Source: Herminiimonas sp. (GTDB lineage Bacteria > Pseudomonadota > Gammaproteobacteria > Burkholderiales > Burkholderiaceae). Taken from it: 25,642 bases of DNA. This document shows, in pieces, positions 1 to 7,572 of this stretch. Position 1 is the stretch's first letter. The number at the start of each line of letters is the position of its first letter. Location of the stretch: positions 1 to 25,642 of the forward strand of contig JACMQD010000113.1 in assembly GCA_014377155.1 (NCBI GenBank), written 5' to 3'. Both the position numbers and the translations under genes were made by a program. Under the pieces are notes generated by a model. The model was not told where the DNA came from and did not search any database. It saw only the letters and a program-made list of their open reading frames with translations.

Positions 1-138
1 AAAGCGATCAACAACGATTCCGCTGTCGCGGCTGCACGATTGAAAAACGCTCGAAAACAAAGAAAAAACGGCAAAAACAAAGCAAAAAAGCGGACATTTC
101 AACTTTGCCAGCAGGCGGACATGTTAACTTTGCCGTGA
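1..138 (+). pseudogene. C-terminal tail of an ORF entering from the left, possibly a transposase
   Basis: An open frame runs from base 1 to a TGA at 136-138 and encodes 45 residues rich in Lys, Arg, Ala and Asn. I do not recognise a domain. The last codons run through two near-identical 20-bp repeats of the kind found at IS ends, which suggests that this is the end of a transposase gene lying inside a mobile element. It could equally be the tail of an unrelated gene. The gene's start is outside the window, so completeness cannot be judged. Confidence 0.35.
90..134. repeat. Two 20-bp direct repeats, probable IS end
   Basis: GCGGACATTTCAACTTTGCC (90-109) recurs with two mismatches at 115-134, a 25-bp period. 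Read on the minus strand, the block begins TGTCACGGCAAAG at about 140, and TG is a common first dinucleotide of IS21-like ends. Tandem internal repeats near a terminus are typical transposase-binding sites. The family assignment is inference. Confidence 0.5.
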
Positions 139-226
139 CATTTGTTGTTAGCCCCAAATAGCAATGTCCGATTTGTCATGCCCGCGACGAGACGTACTTG
201 CTGACCGTGGGACACCGCCTGCGGGT

Positions 227-577
227 TCATACGAATGCAACCACCGCAGCAACGACAGCGATGGCCGATGCGTGATGTCGGCATCTTTTAATGCCGCTTT
301 CATCAAAACTGACGTGAGCCGCTACCCCCGATTGAATTTGGGAATTGATCGGCACTTCCATAACCCGTTTCCTAATCGTCTGCACAAACCGATACCGCAG
401 TTGCTTGCGTCGATCGCCCATCAACACGCGCAGTGCCGTTACAGGGATGTCAGTTGCTTCATGAGAGCGAAGCAGAAACGATTCGCCGACCGGCAGCTTG
501 CGGTTACGAATCTTGCTCAAACGCGCAGGGCTAATATCAATAAGCTTCGCGAGCGCACGGTCGTTTCAGAGTTGCAT
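227..577 (-). pseudogene. Cro/CI-like helix-turn-helix regulator, interrupted by a stop at codon 4
   Basis: On the minus strand an ATG at 577-575 is followed by Q, L and then TGA (568-566). The same frame then continues with a convincing small phage-type HTH protein, including ALAKLIDISPARLSKIRN and LRVLMGDRRK. Proteins of this type are about 65-80 residues and usually start two or three residues before the ND-x-A-L-A motif, which is exactly where this ATG lies, so one nonsense change appears to have broken the gene. Beyond the MGDRRK region the frame runs on for about 60 residues without family resemblance, so the 3' end may also be rearranged. A downstream alternative start (TTG at the LSKIRN position) would remove part of the HTH. 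Confidence 0.5.
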
Positions 578-599
578 TTTATCAACCAAAAATGCAACT
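570..599. promoter_or_regulatory. 11-bp-arm palindrome over the start of the HTH gene
   Basis: AGTTGCATTTT (570-580) and AAAATGCAACT (589-599) are perfect inverted repeats with an 8-nt spacer. The inner arm contains the ATG of the broken HTH gene. The position fits an autoregulatory operator for a Cro/CI-like protein. There is no T-run placing it as a terminator for a nearby intact gene. Confidence 0.45.
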
Positions 600-1236
600 A
601 ACCGACCAGAGTCGTAGGCAGTATCATTCAAAAGCCTTGGCCCAGCGCGCTTCAATTGTGACAACACCGCATTTTTTGCCGCGCACACAACGCACTGCAT
701 GGAATAGGCACTAGCAGAACAGCCTTCTTCGACTAGCGGGTCCTGTTGGCCGGCTTACGGGCGGTGGCGCTTCATTTCGACCTTGGGTTGTTGACGCAGT
801 GTCGTGCTCGCCTGGTCCCGCGAGGCGACATCAGGCCAAGTGCGAGGCAATCTCAAGCTTGGAAAATGTGCACCACTCTCTCAGCGCATGGAGGCCGGTA
901 CGGGCAATCCTCGCTGGCGTGGTGGGTCTGTGCGCGATCGTAACCTTCTTGGGTTTTGCGAGGCACGCTGCTCACGGTGCGTATGGCAGGATCCATTGCT
1001 GGCCTAGTCGTTGCAACCTCGGCCCGGTCAACGCCCTGTTTGGTGCAATCATCCCCTCCTCGTCTGCTAAACCGAGCAGTCAAATAAACGCATGGCTCGT
1101 TAGTTGCATTAAAGATCTTTTGGTGGGATCTACGTGGCGAATATTGATGTCGGGAGCGGTCGATACCGTTGAAGGCATGAACTGTTGCAGCCCACAACCT
1201 GGGACGTGCAATCAAGACTTGCGATGGCGGCTTGCT
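600..1236. other. Stretch without a recognisable gene
   Basis: Open frames occur on both strands (for example plus 799-1347 and minus 853-1215), but their translations are Cys/Arg/His-rich, show no domain I know and overlap one another. I see no RNA gene or clear repeat. It is probably decayed sequence. Confidence 0.5.
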
Positions 1237-1699
1237 TTACTTCCAGAGAAACGGTATCGACAACCGGGTTCTGCGGTCGCGCACTGCAAGCAACAGGAGC
1301 GCCGCGACGGTTCCCAGGGTGCCCCAGTATGCAACAGGCATCCCTAAAATCCAGCGCCTCCCTGCAGTATCCGAGGCGGCAGAAAAGGGGGCGAATCCCA
1401 ACGCGGGATGCAGCATAAGACGCAAGAAATCTTCCAACATCAGAAACAGAATAATGTCCGCGGCGACTTTCGCCTCTTCTCGCCAGGAACACCGGCGTAA
1501 CCAGAGCATCGGCATGTGAAAGAGCGCGGTAACCAAGAGCATCATGCCCACGCAATAACCGCCCTGACCCCGGGCTGCCCCACCACTGCAACGGTTCGCC
1601 CCCGCCGACGTGCGCGGTCGGCGTCGTAATCAAATGGCCGGCATAGCACGCGAGCAAGACTTCAGCCGCAGCAAACACAAAACCGGCCACCAGTGTCAT
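1237..1699 (-). pseudogene. Small multi-pass membrane protein, frameshifted
   Basis: The minus strand encodes a hydrophobic N-terminus beginning MTLVAGFVFAAAEVLL at ATG 1699-1697, up to LQWWGSPG. The frame then breaks at a CCCC/GGG run around 1568-1574. Removing one base joins it to a second frame that continues GQGGYCVGMMLLVTALFHM and runs to a TAA at 1237-1239. The joined product would be about 153 residues with roughly four transmembrane segments. I do not recognise the family. The plus-strand IS3 transposase remnant starts a few bases upstream of this ATG, so the promoter and possibly the true start have been replaced. A one-base sequencing error in the G/C run is an alternative to real decay. 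Confidence 0.5.
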
Positions 1700-1702
1700 G
1701 CA

Positions 1703-1792
1703 CAGAGACCGCACAGCTCGCTTGGCTACCTGACGCCAGGCACGTTTGCAGACAGATTTTTAACCGCAGTCTATACGTCGGTTCCGGACTAA
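1703..1792 (+). mobile_element. IS3-family transposase, C-terminal remnant
   Basis: The frame from about 1703 to the TAA at 1790-1792 reads QRPHSSLGYLTPGTFADRF and about ten more residues. The RPHSSLGYLTP motif near the C-terminus is diagnostic of IS3-family OrfB (DDE) transposases, where it lies 20-40 residues from the end. Everything upstream, including the catalytic DDE core, is absent: the sequence switches abruptly to the antisense of the membrane-protein gene. No terminal inverted repeat could be assigned. Confidence 0.7.
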
Positions 1793-1829
1793 ATTGAGTA
1801 GCAGGTCACCACAAGTCCAATGGAACCAC

Positions 1830-1888
1830 CCAGGGCCATCGCATCCAATCTCATTGGATTTCATGAAGATTTGATGCGGTGGCCCTGG
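1830..1888. repeat. Long imperfect hairpin between convergent remnants
   Basis: CCAGGGCCATCGCATC (1830-1845) pairs with GATGCGGTGGCCCTGG (1873-1888), 15 of 16 positions matching and the sixteenth a G-T. The loop side holds a second dyad, ATCCAAT-CTC-ATTGGAT (1843-1859), so two alternative folds exist. It lies between the IS3 remnant and the 3' end of the reductase gene. No T-tract follows on either side, so a simple intrinsic terminator is not obvious. A REP-like or IS-end origin is possible. Confidence 0.55.
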
Positions 1889-1928
1889 CAAAACAACCCT
1901 ATCGCGCGTTTCTCTGTGTTCAAGAACA

Positions 1929-2480
1929 TCAGCCAGCGTGTTTTTTTACCCATGCGACGTACTTGTCCATCCAGCCCTGAATGAAGGGCTTGCTTCCAGG
2001 GCCAATGTTACCGGCACCGTCGAACAAACCTTCCTTGGCCTGGATGAACGCTTCAGGTTGGCCGAGTGTCGGCACATCCAGGTAGGCGAGCACGTTTCGC
2101 AAATGCTGCTGCGCCAGCGCAGTGCCGATGGCGCCGACGGAGACGCCGAGGATGCCAGCAGGCTTGCCCGCCCATGCGCTCTGTCCATACGGCCGTGACG
2201 CGTGGTCGATGGCATTCTTGAGTACGCCGGGTATCGAGCGATTGTATTCAGGCGTCAGGAACAACAGGCCTTGAGCGGCAGCGATCTCTGACTTGAGACG
2301 CTTGACGGATTCTGCTTGTTGCGCGTCGTCATCCTGGTTGTAGAGCGGCAGGTCGCCAATGTCTACCTGTTTGAATGAAAACTCGGCGGGTGCCAGTTTG
2401 GCGATTGCGCCGGCCAACTGGCGATTGAACGAATCCTTCCGCAGACTGCCGACGATGACGGCGATTTGATAGTGGCTCAT
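1929..2480 (-). CDS. NAD(P)H-dependent FMN reductase (ChrR/YieF-like flavodoxin fold)
   Basis: This 183-residue protein belongs to the NADPH-dependent FMN reductase family, soluble flavoproteins that reduce quinones, chromate or azo compounds with NAD(P)H. The FMN phosphate loop GSLRKDSFN is at residues 11-19, and the second signature TPEYNRSIPGVLKNAIDHAS spans 76-95. The length matches E. coli ChrR (about 188). The ATG at 2480-2478 is chosen because MSHYQIAVIVGSLR begins directly at the first beta-strand; the frame is open further upstream to 2645, but that part is Arg/Ser-rich and unlike the family. The gene stands alone, with remnants on both sides, and no operon partner is visible. The true substrate cannot be told from sequence. 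Confidence 0.9.
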   Translation of the reverse strand: MSHYQIAVIVGSLRKDSFNRQLAGAIAKLAPAEFSFKQVDIGDLPLYNQDDDAQQAESVKRLKSEIAAAQGLLFLTPEYNRSIPGVLKNAIDHASRPYGQSAWAGKPAGILGVSVGAIGTALAQQHLRNVLAYLDVPTLGQPEAFIQAKEGLFDGAGNIGPGSKPFIQGWMDKYVAWVKKHAG

Positions 2481-2679
2481 GGGGGTGTACCTTGGTTTTA
2501 TGGTTGGAAAATAAATCGTGCCTTGCTGTTCGATTGACGCCGGCCGACCATACAACAGTACGCTTGTTTGCAGCGCATGATGAGACTGGCCGTTCCGCGA
2601 TGCCTTGGATTGACGACATAAATCAGTCCAAGTTTTACGCTGCACTCTCAGTGGTCCAGTTTTAAGCGATTCTTAACAG

Positions 2680-2884
2680 TCCTCGGTCACGGACGACGGC
2701 GTTGGCGACCAAACGGTCGGGAACGCGGGCTCGGCCTGTCGATCGCACGCAAAAGCCTCGAGGCGAACGGCGGCACGCTGACAGTTCGTGACAAACCGGC
2801 ACCGGTTGCGTGTTCACCATCAGCCTGCCGCGCAGCGCGCTGGCGCATGCACCCAATCTTCCGACGGCAATGCTGATCGTCTGA
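2680..2884 (+). pseudogene. Histidine kinase, C-terminal ATP-binding remnant with two frameshifts
   Basis: Three frames joined by two one-base losses give the end of a HATPase_c domain: VTDDGVGDQTVGNAG (the DxGxG ATP-lid motif, from 2686), then LGLSIARKSLEANGGTLTV from about 2730, then TGCVFTISLPRSAL to a TGA at 2882-2884. The first break is in GCGGGCTCGG at about 2729 and the second in CCGGCACC at about 2798; adding one C and one G respectively restores the consensus. No dimerisation or sensor domain is found upstream, and an in-frame TAA lies just before 2680. It is a dead fragment of a two-component sensor placed about 160 bp upstream of the oxidase operon. Confidence 0.75.
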
Positions 2885-3047
2885 TGCATGCCGCCGCACG
2901 GCGCGCATACCCTCATCGCGGATCGTTCAATTTCGAAAGACACCCGTACCGGCCGCCTATATCGTGCGGAGACTGGATGCGAGCCCCACCGAAACCGGCA
3001 GGTGCCCGCGTGTCGCACGCCGGGATCGAACAACTAAAAAAGACAAC

Positions 3048-3821
3048 ATGACGATCCGTTACAGGCTGATCCTACTCAATGCCGCTTTACTCTTGGCGGC
3101 CGCGTTCCACGGCGCGGCGCTCGCTGTGAGCGACGGTCCGCCGTCGCCCGTGCCCGCAATCGATGATTCGATGCACGAGCGGCTCCAGGCATGTGTCGCC
3201 TGCCATGGCCAGCAAGGCCGCGGCATCGACAAAGCCTACTTTCCTCGCTTGGCCGGCAAGCCCGCAGGCTACCTCTATAACCAGCTGGCCGCATTTCGAA
3301 ACGGCAGCCGCAAGTACGCGCCGATGAATTATCTACTGGCGTACCTGCCCGATCCATACCTGAAAAAAATGGCCGAGTATTTTGCGGCGCAGGACGTGCC
3401 TGCGGGGGTGTCTCCGGGATCAGCCGCCTCGACTATCGCAGGCACCTCGGCCGCGCCGGCGCAATTGCTGGCGATGGGGGACGCGATCGTTCATGCCGGG
3501 GTCAGAGCAAAAGGGATTCCGGCATGCGTCGCTTGTCACGGCGCCGACCTCGGCGGCCGCGCGCCCGGCATTCCCGGACTGCTGGGACTGCGCGCAGACT
3601 ACATCAGCGCGCAACTCGGGGCGTGGCGCTACGGCACCCGCACCGCGATCGCGCCGGACTGCATGCAATACGTCGCATCGAACCTCACTGAACCCCAGGT
3701 CGCGGCTGTTTCCACATGGTTGGCCGCGCAGCCGTTGACGGCCGTCGCACGGCCTGCGAAGACGCCGGCGTCGGATATGGCACCGGTCCGTCTGCCACTG
3801 GCCTGTGGCAGCCAGCGTTGA
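3048..3821 (+). CDS. Exported diheme cytochrome c (oxidase operon, gene 1)
   Basis: This is a 257-residue protein with a Sec signal peptide (residues 1 to about 26, hydrophobic stretch LILLNAALLLAAAFHGAAL) and two class I cytochrome c domains. The CxxCH heme sites are CVACH at 49-53 and CVACH at 160-164. Each domain has the downstream PRLAGKPAGYLYNQL or PGLLGLRADYISAQL pattern typical of the cytochrome c4/c553-like fold, with candidate Met ligands such as APMNYL. It would shuttle electrons in the periplasm to the terminal oxidase encoded downstream. The ATG at 3048 is chosen because it starts the signal peptide; only a weak AAAAAAG-type leader precedes it. It is followed after 14 nt by the triheme gene. 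A short Cys in the C-terminal tail (LACGSQR) is unusual. Confidence 0.88.
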   Translation: MTIRYRLILLNAALLLAAAFHGAALAVSDGPPSPVPAIDDSMHERLQACVACHGQQGRGIDKAYFPRLAGKPAGYLYNQLAAFRNGSRKYAPMNYLLAYLPDPYLKKMAEYFAAQDVPAGVSPGSAASTIAGTSAAPAQLLAMGDAIVHAGVRAKGIPACVACHGADLGGRAPGIPGLLGLRADYISAQLGAWRYGTRTAIAPDCMQYVASNLTEPQVAAVSTWLAAQPLTAVARPAKTPASDMAPVRLPLACGSQR

Positions 3822-3835
3822 ATCGGAGACCCGCC

Positions 3836-5137
3836 ATGCCTTTCCAGACAGCGCGCGCCCATTGCCGCCTTGCCGCGGTATTGCTCGGCGCCGTGGCGCT
3901 TGTGTCCACGCCAATGTTGCGAGCGCAGACCGCTGCTGCGCCGCTTGCGGCACGCCCCGCCACGGCGCTGCAATCGCAGGTCGAGCGCGGCCGCTATCTG
4001 GCGCGCGCCGGCGACTGCATCGCCTGCCATACGGTCCCCGGCACCCGCATCTTCTCGGGCAACCGGCCGATGCCCACGCCCTTCGGCACGCTGTATTCAC
4101 CCAACATCACGCCAGACCGCGTCAACGGCATCGGCACCTGGACCCAGGCCGAGTTCTACACCATGATGCATACCGGCCGTTCGCGCGACGGCTCGCCGCT
4201 GTATCCGGCCATGCCCTTTGCCTCCTATACCAAGATCACGCGCGGCGATTCGGATGCGATCTTCGCCTATCTGCGTTCGGTGCCGGCAGTGCGCCAAGTG
4301 AATCGCCCGCATGAATTGCGCTTCCCGTACAACAACCGTAGCCTTCTGCTCGGCTGGCGCACCCTGTATTTTAAGGAAGGCCAGTACCAGGCCGACAAGG
4401 GCAAGACCGTCGAATGGAACCGCGGCGCCGAACTGGTCCAGGGCCTGGGCCACTGCGCCATGTGTCACACGCCGATCAATGCGCTGGGCGGCTCGTCGGA
4501 AGCCAACACCTTCCAGGGCGGCCTGATACCGATGCAGAACTGGTATGCGCCGTCGCTCACCTCGAACAAGGAAGCGGGTCTGGGCGACTGGGCGATCAAG
4601 GACATCATGGATCTGTTGCAGACTGGCGTGTCCGGCCGCGGCGCGGTCTATGGCCCCATGGCCGAAGTCACCTACAACAGCCTGCAATATCTGTCGGACG
4701 ACGACATCCGTTCGATGGCCGTCTACCTGAAGGACCTGCCGCAGCAGTCGGCCGCAGCGCCCGCGCCGGTGCGTGCCGCACCAGACGCCGCCACCAAGGA
4801 GCAGTCCGCGCTGGGCAGCCGTATCTTTAGCGCCCAGTGCGTCTCCTGCCATGGCGAGCTGGGAAAAGGCAAGCCGCCGCACTATCCTCCGCTGGCCAAC
4901 AACCAGTCGATCGAAATGACTTCGGCCGTCAATCCGATCCGCATGGTGCTCAACGGCGGCTATCCGCCCGGCACGCAGAAAAATCCGACGCCGTACGGCA
5001 TGCCGCCGTTCGCGCAGTCGCTGTCCGACACCGAGGTGGCGGCGGTGGTCAGCTTCATTCGCACCGCCTGGGGCAATCACGGCGCCCCGGTGACGGCCGC
5101 TGAGGCAAATGCCTTGCGCGCGGCAACCCTCGACTGA
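3836..5137 (+). CDS. Exported triheme cytochrome c, alcohol-dehydrogenase subunit II type (oxidase operon, gene 2)
   Basis: This is a 433-residue protein with a signal peptide (cleavage near residue 30, LRAQ) and three CxxCH heme motifs: CIACH 61-65, CAMCH 207-211 and CVSCH 335-339. Domain spacing and motifs such as GTLYSPNITPD, GSPLYPAMPF and YGMPPFAQSLSD match the cytochrome subunit of membrane alcohol, gluconate or aldehyde dehydrogenases, which passes electrons from a dehydrogenase to the chain. No PQQ- or FAD-dehydrogenase gene is in the window, so here it probably serves as an electron entry module for the adjacent oxidase or for a partner encoded elsewhere. GGAG lies before the ATG at 3836. 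It is separated by 14 nt from gene 1 and 17 nt from gene 3. Confidence 0.9.
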   Translation: MPFQTARAHCRLAAVLLGAVALVSTPMLRAQTAAAPLAARPATALQSQVERGRYLARAGDCIACHTVPGTRIFSGNRPMPTPFGTLYSPNITPDRVNGIGTWTQAEFYTMMHTGRSRDGSPLYPAMPFASYTKITRGDSDAIFAYLRSVPAVRQVNRPHELRFPYNNRSLLLGWRTLYFKEGQYQADKGKTVEWNRGAELVQGLGHCAMCHTPINALGGSSEANTFQGGLIPMQNWYAPSLTSNKEAGLGDWAIKDIMDLLQTGVSGRGAVYGPMAEVTYNSLQYLSDDDIRSMAVYLKDLPQQSAAAPAPVRAAPDAATKEQSALGSRIFSAQCVSCHGELGKGKPPHYPPLANNQSIEMTSAVNPIRMVLNGGYPPGTQKNPTPYGMPPFAQSLSDTEVAAVVSFIRTAWGNHGAPVTAAEANALRAATLD

Positions 5138-5154
5138 ATTCAGGAGCAGCACGC

Positions 5155-5337
5155 ATGATCATGGAACCAACCGATGAGGCGCTTACCCCGCACGAGCAGG
5201 CGCAGGTGGACAGGCAGGTAGACACAATCGTCGACCGCGGCCCGTCCGGCGCCCTGGCAGTGGCTGGCGTCGCGGTCGCCCTGGTGCTGGCGATGTGGAT
5301 CGCCTTCTACGTGTTCGTCTTCCTGCCGCGCACCTGA
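5155..5337 (+). CDS. Small single-span membrane protein of the oxidase operon
   Basis: This is a 60-residue protein: an acidic, hydrophilic N-terminus (about 35 residues, including LTPHEQAQVDRQVD) followed by one transmembrane helix (about 36-58, LAVAGVAVALVLAMWIAFYV) and a short tail. AGGAG sits 8 nt before the ATG at 5155; an in-frame second ATG follows at 5161. Small one-helix subunits (IIa type) accompany ba3-type oxidases such as that of Thermus, and the location directly before subunit II suggests the same role. The sequence is too short to prove homology. It ends 2 nt before the next ATG, so translation is probably coupled. Confidence 0.75.
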   Translation: MIMEPTDEALTPHEQAQVDRQVDTIVDRGPSGALAVAGVAVALVLAMWIAFYVFVFLPRT

Positions 5338-5339
5338 GA

Positions 5340-5939
5340 ATGACGATGCCATCTTCTCCGACCCTGCCGCCCGCGCCACCCGGCGCGCCGCTTGCGAAGG
5401 CTGGCGACGCCGCCGCCCGCGCCGAACTGCGCTGGTCGGTCGCCGTCATCGCCATCGTCATCATGCTGCTCGGGATGATGCTGTACATGAGCCTGCATTA
5501 CGCCACCATGCCGGCGGCAAGAGTCGAGACGATCGACCCGAGCCGGCTACACCTGTCCGGCGAATTCGTCGAAAGCAATCTCGGCACCGCCACCGAGCCC
5601 GACGGCAGCGTCACGGTGCGCATGGTGGGCAGCCAGTATTCCTTCACGCCGCAATGCATCCTGGTGCCAGCCGACACGCCGGTGCGCTTTCGCGTCACCA
5701 GCGCCGATGTCGTGCATGGGTTCAGCATCGCGCAGACGAATGTCAACGTGATGCTGGTGCCGGGTTATATCTCGGTAGTCAAGGGCCGGTTTCGCAAGCC
5801 GGCGGACCTGGTCATGCCGTGCCATGAATTTTGCGGCATAGGGCATGCGGCAATGTGGGCCCATGTACGTGTGATCGAAAAAGCCGCCTTCTTCCGGCAG
5901 GCAAATGACAATGCGAGGCAGACCTGTGTTGAACGCTAA
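5340..5939 (+). CDS. Cytochrome c oxidase subunit II with CuA site (ba3-like)
   Basis: This is a 199-residue protein: a Pro/Ala-rich cytoplasmic N-terminus, one transmembrane helix (about 33-55) and a periplasmic cupredoxin domain. All CuA ligands are visible: His126 (VVHGF) and the CHEFCGIGHAAM motif giving Cys161, Glu163 (backbone ligand in homologs), Cys165, His169 and Met172. A single N-terminal helix instead of two, and the short length, match the B-type (ba3) subunit II. CuA receives electrons from cytochrome c and passes them to heme in subunit I. The ATG at 5340 lies 2 nt after the previous stop; the ATG at 5346 is an in-frame alternative. The 3' end overlaps the start of subunit I. 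Confidence 0.9.
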   Translation: MTMPSSPTLPPAPPGAPLAKAGDAAARAELRWSVAVIAIVIMLLGMMLYMSLHYATMPAARVETIDPSRLHLSGEFVESNLGTATEPDGSVTVRMVGSQYSFTPQCILVPADTPVRFRVTSADVVHGFSIAQTNVNVMLVPGYISVVKGRFRKPADLVMPCHEFCGIGHAAMWAHVRVIEKAAFFRQANDNARQTCVER

Positions 5940-7572
5940 AAGCCGGCGCCTGGTCCTGGCGCATTTCTGGATCGCGTTCGCCGCCTTCGTCGGCGCGCTG
6001 CTCCTGGGCGAATGGCAGATGTGGATGCGCAGCCCGCTGCATGCCTGGCTCGGCAACCCCGACCTGTATTACCGCTCCGTCACTGCCCATGGTTCGGCCA
6101 TGGCTTATGTGTTCCCGACCCTGGTGGCGATGGGCTTCGGCTACGCCATCGTCGGCCTGTCGCTGAAACAATCGCTGATCGGCCTGCGCTGGGCCTGGGC
6201 TGGATTCATCCTGGTGGTGCTGGGAACGGTCTGTGCCATGGTGCCGGTCTCGATGGGGCTGGCTTCGGTGCTCTATACCTTCTATCCGCCGATGATCGGC
6301 AACCCGTTCTTTTACCTCGGAATCGTGATGGTGGTGATCGGCTCGTGGATCTGGGTGGCGCTCATGTCCATTAATCTGCATGCCTGGAAGAAGGCGCATC
6401 CCGGCGCGCCGATTCCACTGCCGATGTTCGCCAATGTCGCCGGCGCCTATCTGTGGGCATGGACGTCGCTCGGCGCGGCCATTGAGATCCTGTTCCAGAT
6501 CCTGCCCGCCGCCGTCGGCCTGACGGCTACCATCGATGCCGGCCTTGCGCGCATTTTCTTTTCCTGGACGCTGCATGCGATCGTGTATTTCTGGCTGATG
6601 CCAGCCTACATTGCCTTCTACACCCTGGTGCCGCGCGCCATCGGCGGGCGTCTCTACAGCGACGTCATGGCGCGCATCTCGTTCGTGCTGTTCCTCGTGT
6701 TCTCGATGCCGATCGGCGTACATCACCTGTTCCAGGATCCGCAGGTGGGCGCCGGCATTAAGTTCGTCCACGCAGTCTTCACCGGAATGGTGTCGATTCC
6801 AACTTTCCTGACCATCTTCACGATCTGCGCCTCGATCGAGATCGCCGGGCGCCTGCGTGGCGGCCGCGGCCTACTGGGCTGGGTCACCGCCCTGCCTTGG
6901 AAAAATCCGATGATGCTGGCAGTCGCCTTTTCTTTCGTCATGCTTGGCTTCGGCGGCGCCGGCGGCCTCATCAACATGAGTTACCAGCTCGATTTCGCAA
7001 TCCACAACACGCAGTGGATCACCGGCCACTTCCACCTGATCTTCGGCGGCGCCATCGTCATCATGTATTTTGCCATCGCCTATGATCTCTGGCCGGACCT
7101 GACTGGCCGCGCCCTGCAATGCGGGGTCCTGATGCGCACCCAGCTCTGGCTCTGGTTCACCGGCATGATCGTGATGACTTTCCCCTGGCATTACGTCGGC
7201 ATTCTCGGCATGCCGCGCCGCATGGCGTATTACGACTACACCGACCCGGCGCTGGCGCCCATGGCCGTGCCGGTGATCATCACCCTGGCTGGCGGCCTTC
7301 TGCTGGTGGTCTCGGGACTGATGTTCATCTATATCCTGTTGCGCGGGCAGCTCGGCCGCAGCGCCTCGCCGGCCGGCATCAAGCTGCCGGAGTTCCGCTT
7401 CAGCCAGGCGGTGCACATGCCGGCCCGCCTGCCGATCGCGCTCAATGGTTTCGGACTGTGGCTGGCGCTGATGATCGGCCTCACGCTCACCAACTACGGC
7501 TTTCCGATCGCGCAGCTGCTGGCGCAACCGCAGACCTCGGTGCCGGCAGTGATGATGGAGGCCCGGCCATGA
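5926..7572 (+). CDS. Heme-copper oxidase subunit I (ba3-like, B family)
   Basis: This is the catalytic subunit reducing O2 to water and pumping protons, with about 13 transmembrane helices. With the GTG at 5926 as start (548 residues), His55 (TAHGSAM) and His370 are the expected low-spin heme ligands. His217 with Tyr221 (LHAIVYFWLMPAY) is the CuB ligand with the cross-linked Tyr, His266/His267 (GVHHLF) complete CuB, and His368 (ITGHFHLIFGG) binds the high-spin heme. The H-x-x-x-Y in helix VI and the lack of the A-family D-channel motif place it with B-type oxidases. GTG is preferred because GAGG lies 7 nt upstream; ATGs at 5905 and 5911 are in frame but less well spaced. It overlaps subunit II by 14 nt and the next gene by 4 nt (ATGA). 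Confidence 0.92.
   Translation: MLNAKSRRLVLAHFWIAFAAFVGALLLGEWQMWMRSPLHAWLGNPDLYYRSVTAHGSAMAYVFPTLVAMGFGYAIVGLSLKQSLIGLRWAWAGFILVVLGTVCAMVPVSMGLASVLYTFYPPMIGNPFFYLGIVMVVIGSWIWVALMSINLHAWKKAHPGAPIPLPMFANVAGAYLWAWTSLGAAIEILFQILPAAVGLTATIDAGLARIFFSWTLHAIVYFWLMPAYIAFYTLVPRAIGGRLYSDVMARISFVLFLVFSMPIGVHHLFQDPQVGAGIKFVHAVFTGMVSIPTFLTIFTICASIEIAGRLRGGRGLLGWVTALPWKNPMMLAVAFSFVMLGFGGAGGLINMSYQLDFAIHNTQWITGHFHLIFGGAIVIMYFAIAYDLWPDLTGRALQCGVLMRTQLWLWFTGMIVMTFPWHYVGILGMPRRMAYYDYTDPALAPMAVPVIITLAGGLLLVVSGLMFIYILLRGQLGRSASPAGIKLPEFRFSQAVHMPARLPIALNGFGLWLALMIGLTLTNYGFPIAQLLAQPQTSVPAVMMEARP

Noticed and set aside
164..601. 145-residue plus-strand frame
   Set aside because: The minus strand carries the recognisable HTH sequence; the plus-strand translation shows no family features.
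4097..5152. 351-residue open frame antisense to the triheme cytochrome gene
   Set aside because: Shadow of a high-GC gene with strong codon bias; no domain, and the sense strand has three heme motifs and a signal peptide.
5812..6771. 319-residue His/Asp-rich open frame antisense to the oxidase genes
   Set aside because: Composition typical of an antisense shadow of membrane-protein codons; the sense strand carries all oxidase ligands.
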